From: Rhodospirillaceae bacterium
Lineage (GTDB): Bacteria; Pseudomonadota; Alphaproteobacteria; Reyranellales; Reyranellaceae
NCBI GenBank assembly: GCA_009772935.1
Contig: WOUR01000009.1
Coordinates: 1 to 64,000, forward strand
DNA: 64,000 nucleotides
Direction: 5' to 3'
Part shown: one piece after another, positions 25,147-37,676 of the stretch
Numbering within the stretch: position 1 is the first letter of the stretch
Layout of the letters: every line of letters begins with the position of its first letter
Position numbers and translations under genes: made by a program
Notes under the pieces: generated by a model
Seen by the model: only the letters and a program-made list of their open reading frames with translations
What the model was told of the DNA's origin: nothing
The model's database searches: none

Positions 25147-26019
25147 ATGGCGACCCAGAACCACATCCGCAATCCCCTCGAATGGGGATGGGACCATCTC
25201 AAGCAGACCGGTCAGGCCGTCGGCTCGGCGGCCACCACCATGGACGGTGCCTGGGAGGATCGCGCGTCGGCGTCCCCCACGGTCCGTCGCATCACCGCCA
25301 CCGATGTCGGCGATGCGCTGGCCAGGGGCGTGCGCGACTTCGGCGCCTGCCGGACGGACGTCATCATGCTCTGTCTCCTCTATCCCCTCGCGGGCCTCGC
25401 GATCTCGCGCATGGCCTTCGACTACGGCATGCTGGCGCTGGTCTTCCCGCTGATCGCCGGCTTCGCCCTGATCGCGCCGATCTTCGGGCTCGGCCTCTAC
25501 GAGATCAGCCGCCGGCGGGAGCGCGGGCTCGAGACCCGCTGGACGGACGCCTTCGCCGTCGCGCGCTCGCCCAACATCGGCTCGATCATCGTCATGGGCC
25601 TGCTGCTGCTCGCGATCTTCTGCCTGTGGCTGTTCGCGGCGAACCTCCTCTACACGGTCACCCTCGGGCCGGATGCCCCCGTCTCCGCCCAGGCCTTCGT
25701 GCGCGATGCCCTGACGACACCGCAGGGCTGGACGATGACGGTCGTCGGCATCGGTGTTGGTTTCCTGTTTGCCCTCGGCGTGCTGGTGATCGGGGTCGTG
25801 TCCTTCCCGATGCTGCTCGACCGCAATGTCGGCGTCGGCACCGCCATCGCGACTTCGGTCCGCGCCGTGCAGATGAACCCCGGGCCGATGGCGATGTGGG
25901 GCCTGATCGTGGCGGCAAGCCTCGCGATCGGCGCCTTGCCGCTGCTGATCGGGCTCGCCATCGCTCTGCCGGTGCTGGGCCATGCGACGTGGCACCTCTA
26001 TAGAAAGGTCGTCGTCTAA
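25147..26019 (+). CDS. DUF2189 family integral membrane protein
   Basis: A 290-residue protein with a ~75-residue soluble N-terminus (VRRITATDVGDALARGVRDF is characteristic of DUF2189) and about six membrane segments. The family has no settled function. ATG 25147 was chosen over an in-frame ATG at 25096 because AAGGAGG precedes it. The uracil/xanthine permease gene follows by 26 bp. Confidence 0.82.
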   Translation: MATQNHIRNPLEWGWDHLKQTGQAVGSAATTMDGAWEDRASASPTVRRITATDVGDALARGVRDFGACRTDVIMLCLLYPLAGLAISRMAFDYGMLALVFPLIAGFALIAPIFGLGLYEISRRRERGLETRWTDAFAVARSPNIGSIIVMGLLLLAIFCLWLFAANLLYTVTLGPDAPVSAQAFVRDALTTPQGWTMTVVGIGVGFLFALGVLVIGVVSFPMLLDRNVGVGTAIATSVRAVQMNPGPMAMWGLIVAASLAIGALPLLIGLAIALPVLGHATWHLYRKVVV

Positions 26020-26045
26020 CAAACAAGAAGCCAAAGAGGGGGAGA

Positions 26046-27335
26046 ATGCTCGACTGGACGGTGAAACAGCCGGCCGACGGAATCGTCGTCGCGCCGGACG
26101 AGCGGCTGCCGTGGCCGCAGACCGTGGCGCTGGGCATCCAGCATGTGGTGGCGATGTTCGGCGCCACCGTGCTGGGGCCGCTGCTGATGGGCTTCGATCC
26201 CAACGTCGCCATCCTGATGAGCGGCGTCGGCACGCTGATCTTCTTCGTGGCCGTGGGTGGCAGGGTCCCGAGCTATGTCGGCTCCTCCTTCGCCTTCATC
26301 TCCGTGGTCGCCGCCGCCACCGGCTATGCCGGCCAGGGCGCCAACGCCAACATCGCGGTGGCGCTGGGCGGCATCGTGGTCTGCGGTGCGCTCTATGCGC
26401 TGATTGGCCTGGTCGTGATGGCGAGCGGCACCGGCTGGATCGAACGGTTGATGCCGCCGGTCGTGACCGGCGCCGTGGTCGCCGTCATCGGCCTCAACCT
26501 CGCGGCCGTACCGGTCAAGAACATGGCGCCGACCTCGTTCGACGCCTGGATGCAGGCCGTGACATTCACCAGCATCGCACTGGTCGCAGTCTTCACGCGC
26601 GGCATGACGCGGCGCCTGCTGGTGCTGGTCGGCCTGGTCGCGGCCACGCTCGTCTACGCGCTCCTGGCCAACGGGCTGGGCCTCGGCAAGCCGGTGAGCG
26701 GCGGGCTGCTCGAGCAGGCCGCCTGGTTCGGCATGCCGGCCTTCACCGCGCCGGCCTTCGACACACGGGCGATCGTGCTGATCGCACCCGTGGCCCTGAT
26801 CCTGGTCGCGGAAAACCTGGGCCATCTGCGCGCCGTCAGCGCCATGACGGGCCGCGACATGGATCCCCATGTCGGCCGCGCCTTCCTGGGCGACGGCGTC
26901 GCGACCATGGTGGCGGGCGGCGTCGGCGGCACTGGCGTCACGACCTACGCCGAGAATATCGGCGTGATGGCGGCGACGCGCATCTACTCGACCGCGCTGT
27001 TCGTGGTGGCCGGCCTGTTCGCCATCCTGCTGGGCTTTTCCCCGAAGTTCGGCGCGCTGATCCACACCATCCCGCTGCCGGTCATGGGCGGCGTCAGCAT
27101 CGTCGTGTTCGGCCTGATCGCCGTGGCCGGGGCCAAGATCTGGGTCGACAACAAGGTCGACTTCGGCAACAGCCGCAACCTCATGGTGGCCGGCATCACG
27201 CTCGTGCTGGGCACCGGCGACTTCACTCTGAAGTTCGGCGAGTTCGCCCTGGGCGGCATCGGGACGGCGACCTTCGGGGCGATCCTGCTGAACGCACTGC
27301 TGGGTGCCGCACGATCGTCCCCATCTCTCAAGTGA
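26046..27335 (+). CDS. Nucleobase:cation symporter-2 family permease (uracil/xanthine type)
   Basis: A 429-residue permease with 12-14 hydrophobic segments. It shows the NCS2 hallmarks near the start (LGIQHVVAMFGATVLGP), the central VAENLGHLRAVSAMTGRD, and GGVGGTGVTTYAENIGVMAATR. The family motif TTYAENIGV is typical of UraA/RutG-like uracil carriers, so uracil or a related pyrimidine is the likely substrate. Its stop overlaps the convergent DsbB-like gene by 8 bp. Confidence 0.88.
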   Translation: MLDWTVKQPADGIVVAPDERLPWPQTVALGIQHVVAMFGATVLGPLLMGFDPNVAILMSGVGTLIFFVAVGGRVPSYVGSSFAFISVVAAATGYAGQGANANIAVALGGIVVCGALYALIGLVVMASGTGWIERLMPPVVTGAVVAVIGLNLAAVPVKNMAPTSFDAWMQAVTFTSIALVAVFTRGMTRRLLVLVGLVAATLVYALLANGLGLGKPVSGGLLEQAAWFGMPAFTAPAFDTRAIVLIAPVALILVAENLGHLRAVSAMTGRDMDPHVGRAFLGDGVATMVAGGVGGTGVTTYAENIGVMAATRIYSTALFVVAGLFAILLGFSPKFGALIHTIPLPVMGGVSIVVFGLIAVAGAKIWVDNKVDFGNSRNLMVAGITLVLGTGDFTLKFGEFALGGIGTATFGAILLNALLGAARSSPSLK

Positions 27336-27903
27336 GGAGCCGATATCCGGTCGTGTGGCATTCGCCGAGGCCGCACTGGAGCACCACCGACGCAAGGTTG
27401 AGGACGCAGATCACCACGACGTAGAGTTCCAGCAGGCGCGGCGCCTTGGCAAGCGGTGGCCGCTCGGCTTCCAGCAGGATGCGCGGACCTCCAAGGAGCG
27501 TGAGCCGAAGCGACAGTGCCAGCAGCAGGGCGACGCCGATCAGGACCGACCAGACCGGCATGTGAAGGCCGAACACCGCAGTGCCGATATAGGCGTGACC
27601 GGGGCGTGGAACGACGTCCAGCAAGCTCTGCCTTGCCGCAATGACCAGCAGCAGCAGGGCGAAGAGCAAGGCCACGCCGCCGCCCCGCTCCGAGTCACGC
27701 GCGCGGAGTTGATGAAGCAGCCCGAAGCAGCAGCCGAACATGGCGACGCGCTGAAGCAGGCACAGCGGGCACGGGATCTCCCCGAAGGCAAACTGCATGA
27801 CCATCGCGGCGGTGAGGATCGCCGACACAATCATCGTCAGAAGCACCAGGACAAGCCGATCCAGCATGACCACGGTGGAAGGCTCGAGGCGCAGGCCAGG
27901 CAT
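27328..27903 (-). CDS. DsbB-like disulfide bond formation membrane protein
   Basis: A 191-residue membrane protein with four or five hydrophobic segments. The redox pair CPLC (Cys45-Cys48) follows the first helix with the usual DsbB continuation LLQRVAMFGCC. A second cysteine pair, Cys177 and Cys182 (CGLGEC), lies after the last helix near the C-terminus. That is not the classical DsbB periplasmic loop position. It likely reoxidises a thiol partner using quinone. The adjacent small membrane gene ends exactly where this gene begins. Confidence 0.8.
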   Translation of the reverse strand: MPGLRLEPSTVVMLDRLVLVLLTMIVSAILTAAMVMQFAFGEIPCPLCLLQRVAMFGCCFGLLHQLRARDSERGGGVALLFALLLLVIAARQSLLDVVPRPGHAYIGTAVFGLHMPVWSVLIGVALLLALSLRLTLLGGPRILLEAERPPLAKAPRLLELYVVVICVLNLASVVLQCGLGECHTTGYRLLT

Positions 27904-28110
27904 TCACGTGCTCCCGTCGGCAGCAGCGTGCCTCAGCTCGACCTGCAGCCACGGCATGCGGAAGCCATAGTCGGGGCTGTAGATCTCCCACAGGAAAATG
28001 CCGACCACCATGACGAGGCACAGGAAGAGGCAGGCCATCGCCGTTCGCGGCAGATCCGAGAGATTGAGCGCAAAGGCCGCCAGTAGCAGGCCAAAGGTGA
28101 TCGTCATCAT
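27904..28110 (-). CDS. Small membrane protein next to DsbB-like gene (possibly DUF5993)
   Basis: A 68-residue protein with two hydrophobic segments (about 2-20 and 25-45) and a short polar C-terminus. Its stop directly abuts the ATG of the DsbB-like gene, so the two are probably translated together. Small two-helix proteins labelled DUF5993 are often found beside DsbB-like genes, and this looks like one, but the family match is from memory and tentative. Start could be either Met of the MM pair. Confidence 0.6.
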   Translation of the reverse strand: MMTITFGLLLAAFALNLSDLPRTAMACLFLCLVMVVGIFLWEIYSPDYGFRMPWLQVELRHAAADGST

Positions 28111-28149
28111 TGGAACGACTACTCCGTCGAGCCAGCCCTCACGAAACGC

Positions 28150-30155
<2,006 letters not shown>

Positions 30156-30159
<4 letters not shown>

Positions 30160-30722
30160 GGTTTCCCCCAAATGTGATCGCAGGGAGCTTCGACCCAAGC
30201 CGTGTCTACCGCCGGCTTCCTGAGCCGACTGTAGGCAGCCAACCCCATATCCAGCTGCGGGTCGCGATAAGCCTTTTCGTACAGGGCGAGCGCCTCGGGA
30301 GTGACCGGACCTGGCTGAAGCAGGAGCGGCCATGGCATCTTGGCGCAGAAAGCCGCCTTGCCCTGCATATGCGCATTGGCACGGCTTTTCTTGAGCGCCT
30401 GCTCGACCGTGAACGAAGCTATGGAACGATCCGAGCCTTCAGCCTTCGCCTTGGCTTCGGCCTGCTCGAACTCGGGATTGCCTGAAGACCAGCCAGGATC
30501 CTGGGCGACGCAGAACCGGTAGCGCCTGTCGTAAGCGGCGACGACCTTCTGCCACTCTTCGCGGTCGCCCAGCGAGCACATCTCGGTCGCGACCATCAGC
30601 TCAGCGACAATCGACATCGCGATCGCAATACCGAAGTTCGTGACGTATCGCTTGCCTGAATCTGCATGTGCCGCCGACGTGACGGCCAGCACGGCCAGCA
30701 GGACAAGCACCGACCGTTTCAC
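30156..30722 (-). CDS. Unknown secreted protein coupled between crotonase and carboxylase genes
   Basis: A 188-residue protein of no family I recognise. GTG 30722 encodes a clean signal peptide (MKRSVLVLLAVLAVTSAAHA). The mature part has four cysteines (EMCSLG, RFCVAQ, AFCAKM, APCDHI), suggesting two disulfides, and is rich in charged helices. The start overlaps the crotonase stop (GTGA) and the stop overlaps the carboxylase start (ATGA), so it is translationally coupled on both sides. Upstream in-frame extension to 30881 is a shadow of the crotonase gene. Why a periplasmic protein is embedded in a CoA-ester operon is unclear. Confidence 0.75.
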
Positions 30723-31501
30723 AGCGCCCACTTCGGTTTGCGCTTGTTCAGGAACGCGCTCATGCCTTCGATTGCATCTTCGGTCGTGCACTGGACGGCG
30801 ACGTGCTCGCCGATCAGGTCGGCCACCCTGCCGTCGTGCGGCATGGCGTCGATCTCGGTGATCAGCTTCTTGACCAGGCACTGGACCGAGGGCGCGCCGC
30901 GGCGCAGCTCGTCGGCGAGGGCCGCGACCGTGGCGTCGAGCGCATCTTCCTCGACCACCTGGTCGACCAGCCCGATGCGCAGCGCGGTCGCGGAGTCGAA
31001 CATGCCGCCGTGCATCAGGAGCTGCCGCGCCATGCGCGGGCCGACCGCCTGGATCAGCACCGGGATAGCGATGCCGGCCAGCAGCCCGTTGCAGGCCGAG
31101 GTGAGGCCGAAGCGGGCCGAGGAAACGGCGACCGCGAAGTCGCAGGCGAGCATCAGGCCGATCCCGCCGCCCACCGCGGCGCCCTGCACGCGCGCGATCG
31201 AGGGTTTCGGGAAATCGTAGACCGCCTGGACCGCCGCCATCATCGAATCGGCGCCGACCTTGCGGGTGATGGCGTCGAGTTCGGGCCAGCTCAGCACCCA
31301 GTTGAAATCGCCACCGGCGCAGAAGACCGGTCCCCCGCTCGCGAGGACAAGGATACGCACGGCCTCGTCGGCGGCAAAGGCCTCCACCGCGTCGACGATG
31401 GCGCGCGCCGTGTCGCCGTCGAAGGAGTTCATCGCCTTGGGCCGGTTGAGCGTGAGCGTGGCCACCCCGCCCTCGACCTTCGTCCGGATCGTGTCGGTCA
31501 T
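30719..31501 (-). CDS. Crotonase-fold enoyl-CoA hydratase/isomerase family protein lacking both usual catalytic glutamates
   Basis: A 260-residue crotonase. The acyl-CoA oxyanion-hole features are present (GPVFCAGGDFNWVL near 57-70 and AAVGGGIGLMLACD at 108-121). The two catalytic glutamates of enoyl-CoA hydratase would fall at 115 and 135 (the family spacing is 20 residues), but these are Gly115 and Ser135. Position between methylcrotonyl-CoA carboxylase genes would normally mean methylglutaconyl-CoA hydratase, yet that enzyme keeps both glutamates. The real reaction is therefore uncertain. Confidence 0.82.
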   Translation of the reverse strand: MTDTIRTKVEGGVATLTLNRPKAMNSFDGDTARAIVDAVEAFAADEAVRILVLASGGPVFCAGGDFNWVLSWPELDAITRKVGADSMMAAVQAVYDFPKPSIARVQGAAVGGGIGLMLACDFAVAVSSARFGLTSACNGLLAGIAIPVLIQAVGPRMARQLLMHGGMFDSATALRIGLVDQVVEEDALDATVAALADELRRGAPSVQCLVKKLITEIDAMPHDGRVADLIGEHVAVQCTTEDAIEGMSAFLNKRKPKWAL

Positions 31502-31508
31502 GTCCGGA

Positions 31509-33116
<1,608 letters not shown>

Positions 33117-33162
33117 GTCAGGGCGAAACTGCCCGGACCGGGGACCGCGTGCAAGCCGGCGG

Positions 33163-34230
33163 TTACGGCAGGCGGGAAAGGGCGCGCCAGTGCGCTCCCT
33201 GCGCGATGAAAGCCTTCTGGTTGGCCAGCGCTGCCGCGAAGTCGGCATCGCGCTCGGCCAGGTCCTTGACCACGATCTCGCTGTTCTTGCGGAAGGCGGC
33301 CAGGACGTCGGGCGACCATTCGCGGACCTCGATGCCCGACGCCTTCAGCTTCTCCAGCGCCACACCCTGCACGTTGGGCGAACGGCTGAGCATCCAGGCG
33401 ATGTTCGCCTGACAGGCCGTCTGGATCTGCGCCCGCAGCGAGGCCGGCAAGGCCACCCACTTGTCCTTGCGCATCAGGAAGTCGAGCACGGCCGAGGGCT
33501 GCTGCCAGCCCGGCAGATAGTAAGGAAGGCCAAGCTTGTCGAAGCCCAGGGCCGCATCCATGGCCGGCGTCGACATCTCACCGCCGTCCACGTTGCCCTG
33601 CTGCAGCTTGTAAAAGAATTCGCCCGGCGGCAGCGGCACCACGACCGCGCCGAGGCGCGCGATCACCTCCGCCGCCAGCTTGCCGTAGCGCAACCGCAAC
33701 CCCTTGAAGTCGGCCACGGTGTTGACCTCGCCGCGGAACCAGCCCCCGCCCTTGGGGCCCTGGATGCCGCACGGGATGCCTGTCACGCCCAGCTTCTCGT
33801 AAGCGTCGCGATGGATACGGGAACCGTCGCCCTCCAGCATCCAGGAGGCCATTTCCTCAGGCCCCAGCCCGAAGGGTACCGTGGCGAATATGTTAAAAAC
33901 CGGCGCCTTGCTGGCGGCATAACCCGACCAGGTGAAGGCGGCCTCGAGGTCGCCGGCGACGATGGCGTCCAGCATGTCGGCCGTCGGCGCCACTCGGCCC
34001 GGTTCCAGGATCTTGATGGCGACGCCACCGGCCGTCATGTGCTTCACGGACCGGGTGAACACGCGCACGCCTTCGCCGGACCCCGGCAGGGCGGGACTGA
34101 AGGCTGTCTGCATCTGGATGACCCGGGTGGTGGACGGGGCGGCCACGTTCCTTGGCCCCGCCTTTGTGTCCTGGGCAACAGCGGCTCCCATCACCGACAG
34201 CAGAGCCGTGGCGAGTGCAATCAGCTTCAT
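33163..34230 (-). CDS. TRAP transporter substrate-binding protein, TakP/DctP-like
   Basis: A 355-residue periplasmic binding protein with signal peptide [20 protein letters not shown]. The DctP family is indicated by [22 protein letters not shown] (a short form: [12 protein letters not shown]) and by [10 protein letters not shown], a motif seen in TakP-like proteins that bind 2-oxo acids. No DctQ/DctM membrane genes are in the window, so it is an orphan here. Location in a leucine/acyl-CoA block fits a branched 2-oxo acid ligand, but that is inference. ATG 34230 gives the signal peptide; the longer frame upstream is unlikely. Confidence 0.82.
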   Translation of the reverse strand: MKLIALATALLSVMGAAVAQDTKAGPRNVAAPSTTRVIQMQTAFSPALPGSGEGVRVFTRSVKHMTAGGVAIKILEPGRVAPTADMLDAIVAGDLEAAFTWSGYAASKAPVFNIFATVPFGLGPEEMASWMLEGDGSRIHRDAYEKLGVTGIPCGIQGPKGGGWFRGEVNTVADFKGLRLRYGKLAAEVIARLGAVVVPLPPGEFFYKLQQGNVDGGEMSTPAMDAALGFDKLGLPYYLPGWQQPSAVLDFLMRKDKWVALPASLRAQIQTACQANIAWMLSRSPNVQGVALEKLKASGIEVREWSPDVLAAFRKNSEIVVKDLAERDADFAAALANQKAFIAQGAHWRALSRLP

Positions 34231-34354
34231 AACGTTACGGCGCACGACCGACCATCCGTCGCCCGGCTCCCCCAAGCTCCCCGGACCGCTTTTGCGGCCT
34301 TCACACTGCATGATGTTGGCATGCGGCGTGCCCGGGAACAAGCGAAAGGCAGGC

Positions 34355-35491
34355 CTACAAGGCTGCCAGCCCACGGCCGATCAGGATACGCTGCACGTCG
34401 CTGGTGCCCTCGTAGATCTGGCAGACGCGGACGTCCCGCCAGATCTTCTCCACCAGATAGTCGGAAACGTACCCGTAACCGCCATGGATCTGAATTGCGG
34501 CCGAGCAGACTTCCTCGGCCATTTCGGAAGCATATAGCTTCGCCATTGCGGCCTCGGTGAGGCATGGACGACCGGCATCGCGCAAGGTTGCCGCATGCAG
34601 CACCATCTGCCGGGCGACCGTCACCTTGGTCGCCATGTCGGCGAGCCGGAACAGCACCGCCTGGTGGTTCGCGATCTTGGTGCCGAACGCCTCCCGCTCC
34701 TGGGCGTAGCTGCGCGCCGCCTCGAAGGCGGCCCGCGCCATTCCCACCGACTGCGCCGCGATGCCGATGCGCCCGACCGACAGGTTGGCCAGCGCCACGC
34801 GATAGCCCTCGCCCTCCCCGCCCAACATGGCGTCGGCGCCGACGGTGCAGTCCTCGAAGGCGATCTGGCAGGTATCGGAGGACTTCTGGCCGAGCTTCTT
34901 CTCGACCGACGCGACGCGGTAGCCGGGCGTGCCGGTCGGCACGATGAAGCAGGAAATGCCGCGCTTGGCCGACGAAGGGTCGGTGACCGCGAAGACCAGC
35001 GCCATGTCGGCGCTGCGGCCCGAGGTGATGAACTGCTTCACGCCGTTCAGCACCCAGCCGTTGCCGCGCCGCTCGGCCCGTGTCTTCAGGTTCGAGGCGT
35101 CGGAGCCCGCGTGCGGTTCGGTGAGGCAGAAGGCGCCCAGCACTTCGCCGCGAGCGAGCGGCTTCAGCCACTTCTCCTTCTGCTCGTCCGACCCGTAGGC
35201 CAGCAGCGCGGCGCAGTCGGGCGAATTGTTGACGCTCATCACCGTGGACAAGCCGCCGTCGGCCGCCGCGATCTCCTCCAGTGCCAGCACGTAGGACACC
35301 ATGTCGGCGCCGGCCCCGCCCCATTCGGCGGCGACCGTCATGCCCATGAAGCCGAGACGCCCCATCTCGGCCAGCAGCGACCGGGGAATCTCGCCGGCGG
35401 CTTCCCACGCCCGCACATGCGGCAGCACCTGCTCCTGCGCGAAGGCGCGGGCGGTGTCGCGGATGAGCGTCTGTTCCTCGGTGAGCAGCAT
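34355..35491 (-). CDS. Acyl-CoA dehydrogenase (short-chain/butyryl type)
   Basis: A 378-residue flavoenzyme that forms 2,3-enoyl-CoA. Family motifs are visible: FCLTEPHAGSDASNLKT and the C-terminal QIYEGTSDVQRILIGR. Glu361 in YEGT is the catalytic base position of SCAD/MCAD enzymes. Isovaleryl-CoA dehydrogenases carry a different residue there (typically AGTSEV), so despite the leucine-degradation context this is more likely a short-chain or isobutyryl-type enzyme. The ATG at 35491 lies 2 bp after the SDR stop. Confidence 0.85.
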   Translation of the reverse strand: MLLTEEQTLIRDTARAFAQEQVLPHVRAWEAAGEIPRSLLAEMGRLGFMGMTVAAEWGGAGADMVSYVLALEEIAAADGGLSTVMSVNNSPDCAALLAYGSDEQKEKWLKPLARGEVLGAFCLTEPHAGSDASNLKTRAERRGNGWVLNGVKQFITSGRSADMALVFAVTDPSSAKRGISCFIVPTGTPGYRVASVEKKLGQKSSDTCQIAFEDCTVGADAMLGGEGEGYRVALANLSVGRIGIAAQSVGMARAAFEAARSYAQEREAFGTKIANHQAVLFRLADMATKVTVARQMVLHAATLRDAGRPCLTEAAMAKLYASEMAEEVCSAAIQIHGGYGYVSDYLVEKIWRDVRVCQIYEGTSDVQRILIGRGLAAL

Positions 35492-35493
35492 GG

Positions 35494-36165
35494 CTACCAG
35501 GGCAACTCGGTGCCGTCGTAGTTCAGGAAGCGGCCATTGTCGGCGGGTTTGAGGCCGTCGATCACCTTCACCATGGCGGGCACGCTCTGCTCGATGGTCA
35601 GCGTGGCGGCCTGGCCGCCCATGTCGGTCTGCACCCAGCCCGGATGCAGGACGACACAGATCAGACCCTTCGGCGCGAGATCGACCGACAGGCCCTTCCA
35701 TTCCATGTTCAGCGCCGCCTTGCTGGCGCGATAGGAATAGCGGCCGTTATTGGCGAAGGTGATGCTGCCGAGGCGGCTGGAGATGGCCACCAACTTGCGA
35801 TCCTGCGAGGCGGCCACATGGTTGGCGAAGGCCTCGGCCATCATCAAGGGCGCCAGCGCATTGACCTCGAACGTCTCGCGCCAGACGGCCGGATCGATCG
35901 AACCGAGGACCGTAGCCTCCTTGCCCGAGATGCCGGCGTTGCAGATCAGCACGTCGATCGCTTCGCCCCCGAGCCGGGCGGCCAGCGCCTTCACGGCGGC
36001 ATAGTCCGTGACCTCGAGCGTGTGGGGATGGATGTCGCCCTTCACCTGCTTCAAGGCATCGGGCGTGCGCGCGCAGGCATGCACCTTCCAGCCCTTGGCT
36101 GCGTACTGCTTCACGAAGTCGAGGCCGAGGCCGCGGGCGGCACCGGTGATCAGGACTGTGCTCAT
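35494..36165 (-). CDS. Short-chain dehydrogenase/reductase
   Basis: A 223-residue Rossmann oxidoreductase. The nucleotide motif is TGAARGLG at residues 7-14, the NAG motif is CNAGISG, and the catalytic set is Ser in ISSRLGS plus YSYRASK. Arg in CART suggests NADP may be preferred. It resembles C-factor-like SDRs; substrate unknown. It is immediately upstream of, and almost touching, the acyl-CoA dehydrogenase gene. Confidence 0.85.
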   Translation of the reverse strand: MSTVLITGAARGLGLDFVKQYAAKGWKVHACARTPDALKQVKGDIHPHTLEVTDYAAVKALAARLGGEAIDVLICNAGISGKEATVLGSIDPAVWRETFEVNALAPLMMAEAFANHVAASQDRKLVAISSRLGSITFANNGRYSYRASKAALNMEWKGLSVDLAPKGLICVVLHPGWVQTDMGGQAATLTIEQSVPAMVKVIDGLKPADNGRFLNYDGTELPW

Positions 36166-36181
36166 CGCCTGCTCCTTGGAC

Positions 36182-36655
36182 CTACCGGCGCGACGACATC
36201 ATGCGGGCGCGCTGGCGCTGCCAGTCGCGATCCTTGATCGACTGGCGCTTGTCGTGCGCCTGCTTGCCCGTGGCCAGCGCGATCTCGATCTTGGCGCGGC
36301 CGCGCGGATTGAAATAGACCTGCAACGGCACGACGGTGCGGCCCTCGCGCTGGATGGCGCCGATCAGCTTGTTGATCTGGCCCCGGTGCAGCAGCAGCTT
36401 GCGCGCCCGTCGCGGCTCGTGGTTGTTGCGGTTGCCCGAGGCGTAGATCGGGATGTTGGCATTGACCAGCCAGGCCTCGCCGCCCTCCTCCGTCACATAG
36501 GATTCGGCGATCGTGCTGCGCCCGCCGCGCAGCGACTTCACTTCGGTGCCGGTCAGCGCAAGCCCGGCCTCGAAGGTTTCCTCGATGAAGTAATTGTGCC
36601 GCGCCTTGCGGTTCTGGGCCACAACGGTGCGGTCCAGTTCCGGTTTATGGGCCAC
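36182..36655 (-). CDS. smpB: SsrA-binding protein SmpB
   Basis: A 157-residue trans-translation factor that delivers tmRNA to stalled ribosomes. The conserved start [31 protein letters not shown] and the core [10 protein letters not shown] are clear, and the basic C-terminal tail ([20 protein letters not shown]) needed on the ribosome is intact. It follows dapA by 31 bp, a conserved alphaproteobacterial arrangement. Confidence 0.97.
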   Translation of the reverse strand: MAHKPELDRTVVAQNRKARHNYFIEETFEAGLALTGTEVKSLRGGRSTIAESYVTEEGGEAWLVNANIPIYASGNRNNHEPRRARKLLLHRGQINKLIGAIQREGRTVVPLQVYFNPRGRAKIEIALATGKQAHDKRQSIKDRDWQRQRARMMSSRR

Positions 36656-36686
36656 AGGACACTCTTAGGTTGGATGAACTCGGTTT

Positions 36687-37565
36687 CTAGTTGATCAGGC
36701 CGGCGTGGACCATGGCCTCGTGCACAGCCTTCCTGCTGCTCTCGGCAATCGGCACCATCGGCAGGCGCATCTCGGCGCTGCACTGACCGATAAGCTCGGC
36801 GGCGTACTTCACCGGGCCGGGACTGGTCTCGCAGAACATCGCCTTGTGCAGCGGCATCAGCCGGTCCTGCAGTTCGAACGCCTTGTCGAGATCGCGCTTC
36901 TTCCACGCATCGTGCATGTCGCCGCAGAGGCGCGGCGCGACATTGGCCGTGACCGAGATGCAGCCGTCGCCGCCCTGCGCCAGGAAGCCGAGCGCGCTCG
37001 CATCCTCGCCCGAGAGCTGGACGAAGCCCTTCTTGGCCTTGAGACGGGTCAGGGTCGGGCGCGCCATGTCGTAGCTGGCATCCTTGATGCCGACGATGTT
37101 CCTCACCTGGGAGAGCCGGATCACCGTCTCGACCTGCATGTCGCCGCCGGTGCGCGGCGGCACGTTGTAGAGCAGGATGGGAATGTCGACGGCATCGGCC
37201 ACCGCCTTGAAATGCTGGAACAGGCCTTCCTGGGTCGGCTTGTTGTAATAGGGCACCACCAGCATGGCGGCGTCCGCGCCGGCCTTCTTGGCGTGCTGCG
37301 TCAGTTCGATCGCCTCGGCGGTGGAGTTCGAGCCGGTGCCGGCTATCACCGGCACGCCCGAGCCCTTGGCCGCGCTGATGCAGATATCGATGACGCGCTT
37401 GTGCTCTTCCATCGAAAGGGTGGGCGATTCACCGGTGGTGCCGCACGGGACCAGTCCGTCGGTGCCTTCCTTGATCTGCCACGCCACGAACTTCTCGAAT
37501 CCCTTCTCGTCCACCGATCCGTTCTTGAACGGGGTAATCAGTGCAACGAGCGATCCGGTGAACAT
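36687..37565 (-). CDS. dapA: 4-hydroxy-tetrahydrodipicolinate synthase
   Basis: A 292-residue lysine/diaminopimelate pathway enzyme condensing pyruvate with aspartate semialdehyde. Schiff-base Lys161 lies in VGIKDASYD. The catalytic triad residues Thr44/Thr45 (CGTTGESPTLS) and Tyr133 (LYNVPPRTG) are present. The ATG is preceded by GGAGG. It is divergent from the lytic transglycosylase gene. Confidence 0.96.
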   Translation of the reverse strand: MFTGSLVALITPFKNGSVDEKGFEKFVAWQIKEGTDGLVPCGTTGESPTLSMEEHKRVIDICISAAKGSGVPVIAGTGSNSTAEAIELTQHAKKAGADAAMLVVPYYNKPTQEGLFQHFKAVADAVDIPILLYNVPPRTGGDMQVETVIRLSQVRNIVGIKDASYDMARPTLTRLKAKKGFVQLSGEDASALGFLAQGGDGCISVTANVAPRLCGDMHDAWKKRDLDKAFELQDRLMPLHKAMFCETSPGPVKYAAELIGQCSAEMRLPMVPIAESSRKAVHEAMVHAGLIN

Positions 37566-37676
37566 GGCTTTCCTCCGATTTTCCTTTAACGCTCCACTCT
37601 AGGCTCCGGGGTTTGGCGCTGCAAGTTGGGCAACTTGCCATTGTGATGCCGCAACTCCCTGCCTACGATTCCTAGC

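Noticed and set aside
24055..26034. 659-codon antisense frame across the class IV aminotransferase and DUF2189 genes
   Set aside because: It spans two clear sense genes and a hairpin gap, and shows no family motif.
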